12,397 nucleotides of DNA from Verrucomicrobiota bacterium (GTDB taxonomy: Bacteria; Verrucomicrobiota; Verrucomicrobiia; Chthoniobacterales; UBA10450). Of the stretch, positions 5,968-12,233 are shown one piece after another; the stretch's first letter is position 1, and each line of letters opens with the position of its first letter. The translations under genes and the position numbers were made by a program. The DNA is taken from contig QHOM01000197.1 of NCBI GenBank assembly GCA_003218785.1, positions 1 to 12,397 on the forward strand. Reading direction: 5' to 3'. The notes beneath the pieces are model-generated. The model saw only the letters and a list, made by a program, of their open reading frames with translations. It searched no databases and was not told the DNA's origin.

Positions 5968-8772
5968 TTAACTCGCGAGAGCAGCTTGCGCCGCTGCCAG
6001 TCGCGCAATCGGAATCCGAAATGGGCTGCAACTTACGTAATCCAAACCGAGCCGGTGACAGAACTTGACGCTGGCCGGCTCGCCACCGTGTTCACCGCAA
6101 ATTCCCAGTTTAATATTTGGCCGGGTTTTTCGGCCCAGGTCGCGGGTGATTTCCATCAACCGCCCAACGCCTTTCTGATCAATCGTCGCGAATGGATTGG
6201 TATCAACAATATCAAGCTCCGCGTAAGCCGGCAAAAAACTGCCGGAATCGTCCCGGCTCATTCCCAATGTCGTCTGGGTAAGATCGTTTGTGCCAAAACT
6301 GAAGAACTCAGCGTCGCGCGCGATCTGGTCCGCGACGAGTGCAGCGCGCGGGATTTCGATCATTGTTCCGACCAGATAATTGAATTTGGCATTCTTTTCC
6401 TTCGCTACTTCGCTGGCGACGCGGCGGACGATGTCGATCTGAAGCTTTAGCTCCCGCGGGAATCCCACCAACGGAATCATGATTTCGGGGTGGACCTTGA
6501 TCCCTTTCGCTTGCACATCCGCACCGGCGTCAAAAATCGCGCGCGCCTGCATTTCGGAAATTTCTGGATAAACGATGCCGAGGCGGCAGCCTCGATGACC
6601 GAGCATCGGATTGAATTCGTGCAACTCGTGCACGCGCCGCGCGATTTGTTCGGCCGACACGCCGAGTTTATTTGCCAGTTCGCTTTGTTGCGCGTGATCG
6701 CTAGGCAAAAATTCATGCAGCGGCGGATCGAGAAACCGGATCGTTGCAGGTAAACCTTTTAGCGCCATAAAGATGCCGGCGAAATCGTCGCGCTGATAGG
6801 GAAGCAGCTTGGCCAACGCGCGTGCCCGCTCGGCTTTCGTGCCCGCAAGAATCATCTCACGCATCGCGTCGATCCGGTCGCCCTCGAAAAACATGTGTTC
6901 CGTGCGACAAAGCCCGATCCCCTCTGCGCCGAAAGCGATTGCGTTTGCCACCTGTTCGGGTGTATCGGCGTTTGTGCGCACGCCAAGGGTGCGAAACTCA
7001 TCCGTCCACTTCATCAGTTTCGCGTACTCTTGATACGTGACGCTCTTCTTCGGATCGAGCGATTGATCGACCAGCACCTGGACTATCTCCGATGGCGCAG
7101 TCGCGACTTCGCCGGCAAAAACCTCGCCCGCGGTTCCATCGATCGAGATATAATCCCCTCGATTTAACGTCGTGCCGTTCGCGCTGAGTGTGCTGCTTCG
7201 GTAATCGATTTGAATTCCTGTGGCGCCGCACACGCACACTTTTCCCATCTGCCGTGCAACCAGCGCTGCGTGCGAAGAGACGCCGCCCCGCGAAGTGAGA
7301 ATTCCCTCCGCCGCAATCATGCCCCGCAGGTCTTCGGGCGAAGTCTCAATGCGCGCGAGCACGACCTTTTCTCCTTTTTCCGCGCGCACGACAGCTTCCT
7401 CCGCGCTGAAAACAACGTGACCGCAGGCCGCACCTGGTCCGGCAGCCAAACCGCTGCCGATTTTTTTCGCTTCTTTTGCCGATTGCCGATCGAAAATCGG
7501 CGCCAAAAGATGAGCGAGCGAATCTGCCGGGATGCGTCGCACCGCCTCTTTTTTCGTAATTAATCTCTCGCCGACCATATCGACAGCGATCCGCACGGCA
7601 GCGTGGCCGGTGCGTTTACCGTTCCGCGTCTGCAAAATGTAAAGGCGATTTTCTTCCACGGTGAACTCGAGGTCCTGCATGTCTTTGAAGTGACGTTCAA
7701 GGGTTGCACGAACTTTCATCAGATCTTTGTGCGCGGCCGGCATTTCCGTCGCCAGATCGGCAATCGGATGCGGCGTGCGCACGCCTGCGACGACGTCCTC
7801 GCCCTGTGCGTTGATCAGGTATTCGCCGTAAAAGACTTTTTCTCCCGTGGCAGGATCGCGCGTGAATGCAACCCCGGTTGCGCTTGTTTTCCCCATGTTG
7901 CCGAAGACCATCGTTTGCACATTGACTGCCGTGCCCCAATCGTGCGGGATGCTGTACTTCCGCCGATAAACGATCGCGCGATCATTCATCCACGAGCCGA
8001 AAACCGCACCGATTGCGCCCCAAAGTTGACCGGTTGGATCTTGCGGAAAAGATTTTCCGGTCCGTTCTTTGATCAACGACTTAAAGCGGTGCAGCAGCTC
8101 CTTCAAATCGGCGACCGTTAACCTCACGTCCGGGAAGTCATGTTTGCCGTAACGTTCATCTTTTAAATGTTCGATCACGCTTTCGAATGGCTCGTGGTCT
8201 TCGCCCGGCCGTTTCTGCACGCCCATCACCACATCGCCGTACATCTGCAAAAGGCGCCGATAGGAATCCCAGGCGAAGCGCGCGTTGTTCGTCTTTTCTG
8301 CAACAATCTCCACAACCTCATCGTTCATCCCGAGGTTCAGGATCGTGTCCATCATTCCCGGCATGGAATCGCGCGCGCCCGAGCGCACGGAGACGAGCAG
8401 CGGCCGCTCCTTGTCACCGAGTTTCTTCTCCACGGACTTTTCAACCCTGGCCAGCGCATCTGCGACCTGCGCTTCCAACTGCGGCGGATAGCTGCGTTTG
8501 TGATCGTAAAAATAACTGCAAAGCTCGGTGGTGATTGTGAATCCCGGTGGCACAGGCAAACCGATGCGCGTCATCTCGTGGAGATTTGCCCCTTTGCCGC
8601 CGAGGAGCGTTTTCATGCCGCCTGACCCGTCGGCGTGCCCGTCGCCGAAATAATAAACGTATCGCCGCGTTTTCGTTTTTCTTCCGAGAGCCGTCGTGCG
8701 CGCCTTTGGTGTAAATCTTGTTTTTGAGCGTGGCCTGCTTTTTCGACCGGTGGATTTTCTTTTTGTGACCAT
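5968..8772 (-). CDS. ppdK: Pyruvate, phosphate dikinase
   Basis: A 934-aa protein that interconverts pyruvate + ATP + Pi with phosphoenolpyruvate + AMP + PPi. The N-terminal nucleotide-binding part shows YVYYFGDG, LLGGKGANLHEM (56-67), LPVPPGFTITTE, SVRSGARDSMPGMMDTILNL and MYGDVVMGV. The swivelling phosphohistidine domain has LTSRGGVSSHAA with the phospho-carrier His501. The PEP/pyruvate barrel shows GLCRTEHMFF, GHRGCRLG, SFGTNDLTQ and LGICGEHGGEPASVKFC with catalytic Cys892. All expected motifs are present, and the length is slightly above the usual ~875-900. The excess is a basic N-terminal tail: residues 1-37 contain 16 Lys/Arg and no acidic residue. ATG 8772 was chosen because the open frame further upstream (to 8970) is made of repeat sequence (reading SPFDFAQGR) and runs through the promoter candidate. 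No good Shine-Dalgarno is visible. It is the first gene of ppdK-ilvA-gcvP; its stop is 3 nt before ilvA. Confidence 0.95.
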   Translation of the reverse strand: MVTKRKSTGRKSRPRSKTRFTPKARTTALGRKTKTRRYVYYFGDGHADGSGGMKTLLGGKGANLHEMTRIGLPVPPGFTITTELCSYFYDHKRSYPPQLEAQVADALARVEKSVEKKLGDKERPLLVSVRSGARDSMPGMMDTILNLGMNDEVVEIVAEKTNNARFAWDSYRRLLQMYGDVVMGVQKRPGEDHEPFESVIEHLKDERYGKHDFPDVRLTVADLKELLHRFKSLIKERTGKSFPQDPTGQLWGAIGAVFGSWMNDRAIVYRRKYSIPHDWGTAVNVQTMVFGNMGKTSATGVAFTRDPATGEKVFYGEYLINAQGEDVVAGVRTPHPIADLATEMPAAHKDLMKVRATLERHFKDMQDLEFTVEENRLYILQTRNGKRTGHAAVRIAVDMVGERLITKKEAVRRIPADSLAHLLAPIFDRQSAKEAKKIGSGLAAGPGAACGHVVFSAEEAVVRAEKGEKVVLARIETSPEDLRGMIAAEGILTSRGGVSSHAALVARQMGKVCVCGATGIQIDYRSSTLSANGTTLNRGDYISIDGTAGEVFAGEVATAPSEIVQVLVDQSLDPKKSVTYQEYAKLMKWTDEFRTLGVRTNADTPEQVANAIAFGAEGIGLCRTEHMFFEGDRIDAMREMILAGTKAERARALAKLLPYQRDDFAGIFMALKGLPATIRFLDPPLHEFLPSDHAQQSELANKLGVSAEQIARRVHELHEFNPMLGHRGCRLGIVYPEISEMQARAIFDAGADVQAKGIKVHPEIMIPLVGFPRELKLQIDIVRRVASEVAKEKNAKFNYLVGTMIEIPRAALVADQIARDAEFFSFGTNDLTQTTLGMSRDDSGSFLPAYAELDIVDTNPFATIDQKGVGRLMEITRDLGRKTRPNIKLGICGEHGGEPASVKFCHRLGLDYVSCSPFRIPIARLAAAQAALAS

Positions 8773-8821
8773 GGTGGGAAGCGCAGAAACCCGACAGTCG
8801 ACCCGGCGGCTGCCGGACGCC

Positions 8822-8849
8822 AAAGTAGTTTCGCCCGTTGCGGTGTCAA
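8822..8849 (-). promoter_or_regulatory. Candidate sigma70-type promoter for ppdK
   Basis: On the minus strand a perfect TTGACA (8849-8844) is followed after 16 nt by TACTTT (8827-8822). The -10 match is weak (3 of 6). Transcription would start near 8815 and leave a leader of about 43 nt before ATG 8772. The position is right for the whole ppdK-ilvA-gcvP run, but promoter consensus in this phylum may differ, so this is only a candidate. Confidence 0.35.
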
Positions 8850-8889
8850 CGCGACGAGCAAAAAGAAAGGAAAGTCGGCTGTAGTGACA

Positions 8890-8920
8890 GAGCCTGCCCT
8901 GAGCGAAGTCGAACGGGCTC
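8890..8920. repeat. Palindromic dispersed repeat of the CCTGAGCGAAGTCGAA type
   Basis: GAGCC (8890-8894) pairs with GGCTC (8916-8920) around a core CCTGAGCGAAGTCGAAC. The reverse strand decodes in one frame as SPFDFAQGR, a peptide string often seen where this repeat has been mis-called as coding. The repeat lies upstream of the ppdK promoter candidate and explains the spurious open frame there. The family recognition is from memory; copies elsewhere in the genome cannot be seen from this window. Confidence 0.65.
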
Positions 8921-8931
8921 GCCACGGGACA

Positions 8932-8959
8932 AGTCGGTCCGACTGGCGGACGTGCCGCC
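8932..8959. repeat. Tandem small palindromes (two adjacent hairpins)
   Basis: AGTCGG-T-CCGACT (8932-8944) is a perfect 13-nt palindrome. It is directly followed by GGCGG-ACGTG-CCGCC (8945-8959), a 5-bp stem with a 5-nt loop. Together they form back-to-back hairpin units between the CCTGAGCG-type repeat and the GCCTCTACA-type repeats. No gene lies here. Confidence 0.6.
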
Positions 8960-8969
8960 TGTGGATTCA

Positions 8970-9000
8970 AGAGGCTTCAGCCGATACAACTGCCTCTACA
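8970..9000. repeat. Hairpin repeat ending GCCTCTACA, copy 1
   Basis: AGAGGC (8970-8975) pairs with GCCTCT (8992-8997), and the unit ends with GCCTCTACA (8992-9000). The same 9-mer ends a second unit 52 nt further on. The loop contains TTCAGCCGATACAACT, a degenerate version of the GGCTGAGACAGCC core of copy 2. Confidence 0.6.
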
Positions 9001-9028
9001 GCAGACCGAAATTAGAAAATCTCCAACA

Positions 9029-9052
9029 GCGGCTGAGACAGCCGCCTCTACA
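9029..9052. repeat. Hairpin repeat ending GCCTCTACA, copy 2
   Basis: GCGGCT-GAGAC-AGCCGC (9029-9045) is a perfect 6-bp stem with a 5-nt loop, followed by CTCTACA. The GCCTCTACA ending (9044-9052) is shared with the copy at 8992-9000. It lies about 30 nt downstream of the stop codon of the minus-strand PUR-domain gene, so it may also act as a 3' hairpin on that transcript. No T-run follows it. Confidence 0.6.
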
Positions 9053-9081
9053 CCACGGGATTCAAACTGCAGCCCGTCGAT

Positions 9082-9291
9082 TTATAACGGCGCGCTTCCG
9101 TTGTTGGTCAGAACTTCAGAAATTGCCGCAGTAAAATCATCCACGCCGGTGCTCGGCACGATGATGCTATTGCGGTATCCATGAGCTTCTTCAATGATAC
9201 GCAAGAATTTCCCGCGCTCGTTCTCACGGAGCTCGACGTAGAAATGCTTGCGCTCAATCTGCAGTTCTCTCGCCTCGATGATGTTATCCAT
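9082..9291 (-). CDS. Single-domain PUR (Pur-alpha-like) nucleic-acid-binding protein
   Basis: This is a 69-aa protein. The core ERKHFYVELRENERGKFLRI (residues 13-32) closely follows the PUR repeat known from eukaryotic Pur-alpha (pattern: K-x-FY-hydrophobic-x-hydrophobic-x-x-N-x-x-G-x-F-L-x-I). It continues as in that fold with a strand (RNSIIVPSTG, 40-49) and a C-terminal helix (VDDFTAAISEVL, 50-61). PUR domains bind single-stranded DNA or RNA and usually pair or dimerise. A single copy here implies homodimerisation, as for the Borrelia BpuR-type proteins. A purine-rich AGGA (9298-9295) sits 3 nt before ATG 9291 and supports the start. A 5-bp hairpin (9306-9324) lies just upstream in the leader. 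The gene stands alone between a repeat cluster and a divergent MFS gene. The target and role are unknown; RNA or ssDNA binding is inferred from the fold. Confidence 0.75.
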   Translation of the reverse strand: MDNIIEARELQIERKHFYVELRENERGKFLRIIEEAHGYRNSIIVPSTGVDDFTAAISEVLTNNGSAPL

Positions 9292-9305
9292 TTTTCCTGA
9301 AGCCG

Positions 9306-9324
9306 CCGACTTTACCCTAGTCGG
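9306..9324 (-). promoter_or_regulatory. Small hairpin in the leader of the PUR-domain gene
   Basis: CCGAC (9306-9310) and GTCGG (9320-9324) form a perfect 5-bp stem with a 9-nt loop. On the minus strand it lies 7 nt before the AGGA ribosome-binding sequence at 9298-9295. It could influence access to that site, but the stem is short and may be chance. Confidence 0.3.
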
Positions 9325-9342
9325 TTTGGGGAAGGGAAGAAA

Positions 9343-9400
9343 AAAAGGCGGCCTTTTGGCACTTTTCTCAGCCGGGCATCGTTGTCCTTTCGGACCGAAA
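9343..9400. promoter_or_regulatory. Two perfect palindromes in the divergent intergenic region (operator candidates)
   Basis: The sites are AAAAGGC-G-GCCTTTT (9343-9357) and TTTCGG-A-CCGAAA (9388-9400), both perfect odd-length palindromes. They lie between the divergently transcribed PUR-domain and MFS genes (gap 9292-9489). Such dyads suit binding by dimeric regulators. No regulator gene is adjacent, so no specific protein is proposed. The first is unlikely to be a useful terminator because of its short arms and position. Confidence 0.3.
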
Positions 9401-9429
9401 GCGCGCTGTACCTTCTCGCTTCTCCCGGG

Positions 9430-9457
9430 TTGCGACTCTGACCGCTCAATCTACAAT
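9430..9457 (+). promoter_or_regulatory. Candidate promoter of the MFS-amidase operon
   Basis: TTGCGA (9430-9435) and TACAAT (9452-9457) are separated by 16 nt; the -10 matches the consensus at 5 of 6 positions and the -35 at 4 of 6. The predicted start point, about 9464, would fall inside the left arm of the hairpin 9459-9487 and leave a leader of only about 26 nt with no Shine-Dalgarno. Confidence 0.35.
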
Positions 9458-9458
9458 C

Positions 9459-9487
9459 TCGGGCGCGCGTTCGAAGCCCGCGCCCGA
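9459..9487 (+). promoter_or_regulatory. GC-rich hairpin immediately before the MFS start codon
   Basis: TCGGGCGCG (9459-9467) and CGCGCCCGA (9479-9487) are perfect 9-nt inverted repeats with an 11-nt loop that contains TTCGAA. The right arm ends 2 nt before ATG 9490, where a ribosome-binding site would normally be. It could be a DNA operator, an RNA structure limiting translation, or a dispersed repeat. If transcription starts at about 9464, half of the left arm would be missing from the RNA. Confidence 0.5.
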
Positions 9488-9489
9488 AA

Positions 9490-10902
9490 ATGCCGCAGCG
9501 AATCGATTCGAGTTCCTATCAATCGCCGGAGGGTCAGCGCCCGGCGGTTCCCTCGCCAGTCGAATTGGAGCCTCGAGCGCATGATCCGTATGCAGCCTTC
9601 CGTTTCGGCGATTTCAGCCTGTTTACGGCCGGTAATTTACTCTCGATCACTGGCCGTCTGATGCTGGCGGTGGCAGTGGAATGGGAGCTTTACGCGCGCA
9701 CGCATTCTGCGACCGCTCTTGGTCTGGTCGGGTTGGTCATCGCAGTGCCGGTCGTTACCTTGTCGTTGCCTGCCGGCCATTTGGCGGATCGATTCAGTCG
9801 AAAACGAATTATTCTGATCTCGCAGATTTTCAGCGCACTCGCGTCCATAGGGCTCGCGCTCGTTTCCTGGAGGCATCTCTCCATTCCTGAGTTTGCGGTA
9901 TTGCGCGGCAGCAATCACGCGCTGGCGGCGATCGCTGCCGTCTTCGAGCGTCATCATCCAGCGTTCCATTTTGACGATGCCTCGATCCCGCTGATTTACC
10001 TGCTCCTTTTCATCGGAGCAGTGGCGCGCACATTCAGTTGGGCGGCGCGTAGTTCGTTTTTCCCGACGCTTGTTTCCCGCGATGCGTTCGCGAACGCCGT
10101 CACCTGGAACAACAGTATTTTTCAAGTGGGATCAGTCGTTGGCCCGGCCATGAGCGGCCTGCTTGTCGCGTATATTGGCTTCCCATTTGTTTATCTGCTG
10201 GATGCGCTCTGCGCATTTTCCTTTTTTCTTCTGGTTGTTCCGATCCATCGCAGCACGCAGGTGCGGGACCAGACCGGTGCAAGCACTTGGAAAAGTCTTA
10301 TCGCGGGAATGCGGTTCGTACTCCGCAAAAAGGTAATTCTGGCAACGATCACGTTGGATCTGTTTGCCGTCCTACTCGGTGGGGCGACGGCGCTGATGCC
10401 GATTTTCGCGGACCAAATTCTGCACTGCGGACCTGTCGGACTCGGTTGGCTGCGCGCCTCACCCGCGATCGGCGCTTTCGCGATGGCGCTCGTGGTGGCG
10501 CATCTGCCGCCGATGAAACACGCGGGCAAGACCTTGCTCTGGTGCGTGACCGCTTTTGGCATCGCGACCATCATCTTTGGTTTATCCAAGGCGTTCTGGT
10601 TCTCGCTCGTCGTATTGTTTCTGATCGGAGCGTTCGATAGTGTCAGTGTGATCATCCGCGGGTCCATTGTGCAACTGGTGACACCAGACGAAATGCGCGG
10701 CCGCGTTTCTGCGGTGAACAACATTTTCATCGGCACATCCAACGAGTTCGGCGCGCTCGAATCGGGATTGACCGCCGCGCTGTTTGGTCCGGTCATTTCG
10801 GTTGTCGCCGGAGGCATCGGGACAATCCTGGTCGTGCTTGGCGTCGCATTGCGCTGGCCACAGACTCGCCGGATCGGCGCGCTCGATCGGACCTTGTGCT
10901 AA
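9490..10902 (+). CDS. Major facilitator superfamily transporter (EntS/MFS_3-like exporter)
   Basis: A 470-aa integral inner-membrane protein. An N-terminal hydrophilic tail of about 36 residues precedes the first membrane span (FSLFTAGNLLSITGRLMLAVA). The MFS motif A reads GHLADRFSRKR at 96-106, between spans 2 and 3. Further hydrophobic spans continue to GIGTILVVLGVAL, giving a layout of about 12 helices. A long hydrophilic stretch (RHLSIPEFAVLRGSNHALAA onward, roughly residues 128-160) lies between spans 3 and 4. The second-half loop PDEMRGRVSAVNNIFIGTSNE fits the MFS_3/EntS branch, whose members export siderophores or other small molecules. The cargo here is unknown. ATG 9490 lacks a Shine-Dalgarno and follows a strong hairpin. 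The stop is 16 nt before the amidase gene, so the two are probably co-transcribed. Confidence 0.85.
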   Translation: MPQRIDSSSYQSPEGQRPAVPSPVELEPRAHDPYAAFRFGDFSLFTAGNLLSITGRLMLAVAVEWELYARTHSATALGLVGLVIAVPVVTLSLPAGHLADRFSRKRIILISQIFSALASIGLALVSWRHLSIPEFAVLRGSNHALAAIAAVFERHHPAFHFDDASIPLIYLLLFIGAVARTFSWAARSSFFPTLVSRDAFANAVTWNNSIFQVGSVVGPAMSGLLVAYIGFPFVYLLDALCAFSFFLLVVPIHRSTQVRDQTGASTWKSLIAGMRFVLRKKVILATITLDLFAVLLGGATALMPIFADQILHCGPVGLGWLRASPAIGAFAMALVVAHLPPMKHAGKTLLWCVTAFGIATIIFGLSKAFWFSLVVLFLIGAFDSVSVIIRGSIVQLVTPDEMRGRVSAVNNIFIGTSNEFGALESGLTAALFGPVISVVAGGIGTILVVLGVALRWPQTRRIGALDRTLC

Positions 10903-10918
10903 GATCGACAATCACATC

Positions 10919-11704
10919 GTGAAAATTGCTGCCGCCCAAATTTCCTGCGTTCTGGGTGATCGTGCGGCAAACCTTGGCAAAGTGCGCGAATTTTCTTCGC
11001 GAGCAAAGCAATCCGGCGTTCAGCTGGTCGTTTTCCCCGAGATGATCGATACGGGCTATTCCATGCCAACGATCAAACAACATGCTGCGGCTTGGAAAGA
11101 GGGCGCAGTGCCGGAACTGCAAGAGATTGCCAAGGAATTGGCGCTCGGAATCGTGTGCGGGATTTCAGATCGCGACGGCGAGTCCGTTTACAACGCGCAG
11201 GTGTTCGTCGATGCCAGCGGAAAAGTCGTCGCCAAATATCGCAAGACTCATTTGGTGACGGCTGCTCCGCTGGACGAGCGCACCTGCTTTTCACCGGGCA
11301 ATGAGTTCGTCAGTTGCAAGATGGGCAAGTTCAACCTCGGGCTGAGCATTTGTTACGATCTTCGATTTCCGGAGATGTGTCGCGCGCTCGCCGTTCGGCA
11401 CGGCGTAAACTTGTTCATTACTTCCTCAGCGTGGCCGCTCGTTCGAGTGGAGCATTTGCGAATCCTGGCGCTGGCGCGTGCGATTGAAAACCAGAGCTAT
11501 CTCATTCTCGCCAATCGAGTGGGAACCGACAACGGAGTTACGTTCTGCGGTACCTCCACGATCATTGATCCGTACGGCGTAATTGTTGCGGCTGCGTCGG
11601 TCGATCGCGAAGAGTTGATTCAAGCTGAGATCTCGAACGATGTTATCAATTCCGTCCGAAGCCGCATGGCGGCATTCACTCATCGGCGGGAAGACCTGTA
11701 TTAA
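10919..11704 (+). CDS. Carbon-nitrogen hydrolase, omega-amidase (NIT2/YafV) type
   Basis: A cytosolic 261-aa enzyme of the nitrilase superfamily, which hydrolyses non-peptide amide C-N bonds. The catalytic triad is visible as E41 (VVFPEM), K109 (YRKTHL) and C145 (LSICYDLRFPE), in the right order and spacing. Other family marks are VYNAQVFVD, SAWP, RAIENQSYLILANRVG and GTSTIIDPYG. GTG 10919 was chosen because translation then starts MKIAAAQISCVLGD, the usual N-terminal beta strand. The in-frame ATG at 10784 would add 45 residues overlapping the end of the transporter. The DLRFPE sequence after Cys and the length favour omega-amidase (2-oxoglutaramate or 2-oxosuccinamate to the 2-oxo acid and ammonia), but other amides are possible. 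No obvious ribosome-binding site is seen, so coupling to the preceding transporter stop (16 nt) is likely. Confidence 0.9.
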   Translation: MKIAAAQISCVLGDRAANLGKVREFSSRAKQSGVQLVVFPEMIDTGYSMPTIKQHAAAWKEGAVPELQEIAKELALGIVCGISDRDGESVYNAQVFVDASGKVVAKYRKTHLVTAAPLDERTCFSPGNEFVSCKMGKFNLGLSICYDLRFPEMCRALAVRHGVNLFITSSAWPLVRVEHLRILALARAIENQSYLILANRVGTDNGVTFCGTSTIIDPYGVIVAAASVDREELIQAEISNDVINSVRSRMAAFTHRREDLY

Positions 11705-11790
11705 TCGTCGCAGATAGACAAGATCGAATGATTTTCAAATGACATGGCTACCGCTACAACAGATTCCCGATCAGACAGCCGATTTGACTC

Positions 11791-11815
11791 GGAGGAACGA
11801 TGCTGTTTTAAGGGA
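11791..11815 (+). promoter_or_regulatory. Ribosome-binding signals before the SCP2-domain gene, with a possible minimal leader cistron
   Basis: A strong GGAGG (11791-11795) precedes ATG 11800, which opens a three-codon frame (Met-Leu-Phe-stop, 11800-11811). A second purine-rich signal, AAGGGA (11810-11815), overlaps that stop and lies 4 nt before ATG 11820 and 7 nt before ATG 11823. The arrangement would let ribosomes terminating at 11811 restart on the SCP2 gene. The rest of the 115-nt gap (11705-11819) shows no other clear element. Confidence 0.35.
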
Positions 11816-11819
11816 TGAA

Positions 11820-12233
11820 ATGATGAAAGAAAGTATGCGCTTCTGTCTAGCAACAGCGACTATATTTACGGCGTTGAGTTTGAGCGCGGGCGGCGCACAA
11901 TCGAACGAGGCCGATGCCTCGACACCGCAGCAGGTGTTCGATGGAATGCGGCAGAGTTTCAAGGCCGACAAAGCCAAAGGGGTTCACGCGCGTTATCAGT
12001 GGGAACTCAGCGGCCCGAATGGCGGCGAATGGTGGATCGACGTGAACGACGGGACCTACAAGATGGGCAAGGGAAAAATCGAGAATCCGAGCGTCACGTT
12101 TATCACCAGCGACAACGATTGGGTCGCCATGTCCAACGGCAAACTCAAAGGCACATGGGCTTATATGACTGGCAGGCTGAAAGTCCATGGCAGTCAGGCA
12201 ATAGCGAGAAAGCTCGACGAAATATTTCCCTAG
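11820..12233 (+). CDS. Exported SCP2 (sterol-carrier) domain protein
   Basis: A protein of about 137 aa. Residues 1 to about 28 (MMKESMRFCLATATIFTALS, then LSAGGAQS) look like a Sec signal peptide with basic start, hydrophobic core and small residues before a likely cleavage near GGA|QS; there is no lipobox Cys. The mature part follows the SCP2 lipid-binding pattern: a helix (TPQQVFDGMRQSF), GGEWWIDVNDGTYKMG, NPSVTFITSDNDWVAMSNGK, then a C-terminal helical part (YMTGRLKVHGSQAIARKLDEIF). SCP2 domains hold lipids or other hydrophobic ligands in a cavity. Most bacterial ones are cytosolic, so a signal peptide is unusual and suggests periplasmic lipid handling. The start at 11820 (or 11823) was preferred to ATG 11739 because of the AAGGGA ribosome-binding site and because the signal peptide then sits at the N-terminus. 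Its TAG overlaps the stop of the convergent gene (CTAG, 12230-12233). Confidence 0.75.
   Translation: MMKESMRFCLATATIFTALSLSAGGAQSNEADASTPQQVFDGMRQSFKADKAKGVHARYQWELSGPNGGEWWIDVNDGTYKMGKGKIENPSVTFITSDNDWVAMSNGKLKGTWAYMTGRLKVHGSQAIARKLDEIFP

Noticed and set aside
8773..8970. Upstream in-frame extension of ppdK by 66 codons
   Set aside because: It consists of dispersed repeat sequence (SPFDFAQGR type) and crosses a TTGACA-containing promoter candidate; PPDK homology begins only after ATG 8772.
9343..9357. AAAAGGC-G-GCCTTTT as an intrinsic terminator
   Set aside because: The stem is short, partly A-T, and lies upstream of both divergent genes, where no transcript needs to end.
10784..10918. 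ATG-started N-terminal extension of the amidase
   Set aside because: It overlaps the transporter C-terminus in another frame and has no nitrilase homology; the family's first strand begins at GTG 10919.
11739..11819. Earlier ATG for the SCP2-domain protein
   Set aside because: It has no ribosome-binding site, adds a polar stretch before the signal peptide, and is inferior to ATG 11820/11823 with AAGGGA.
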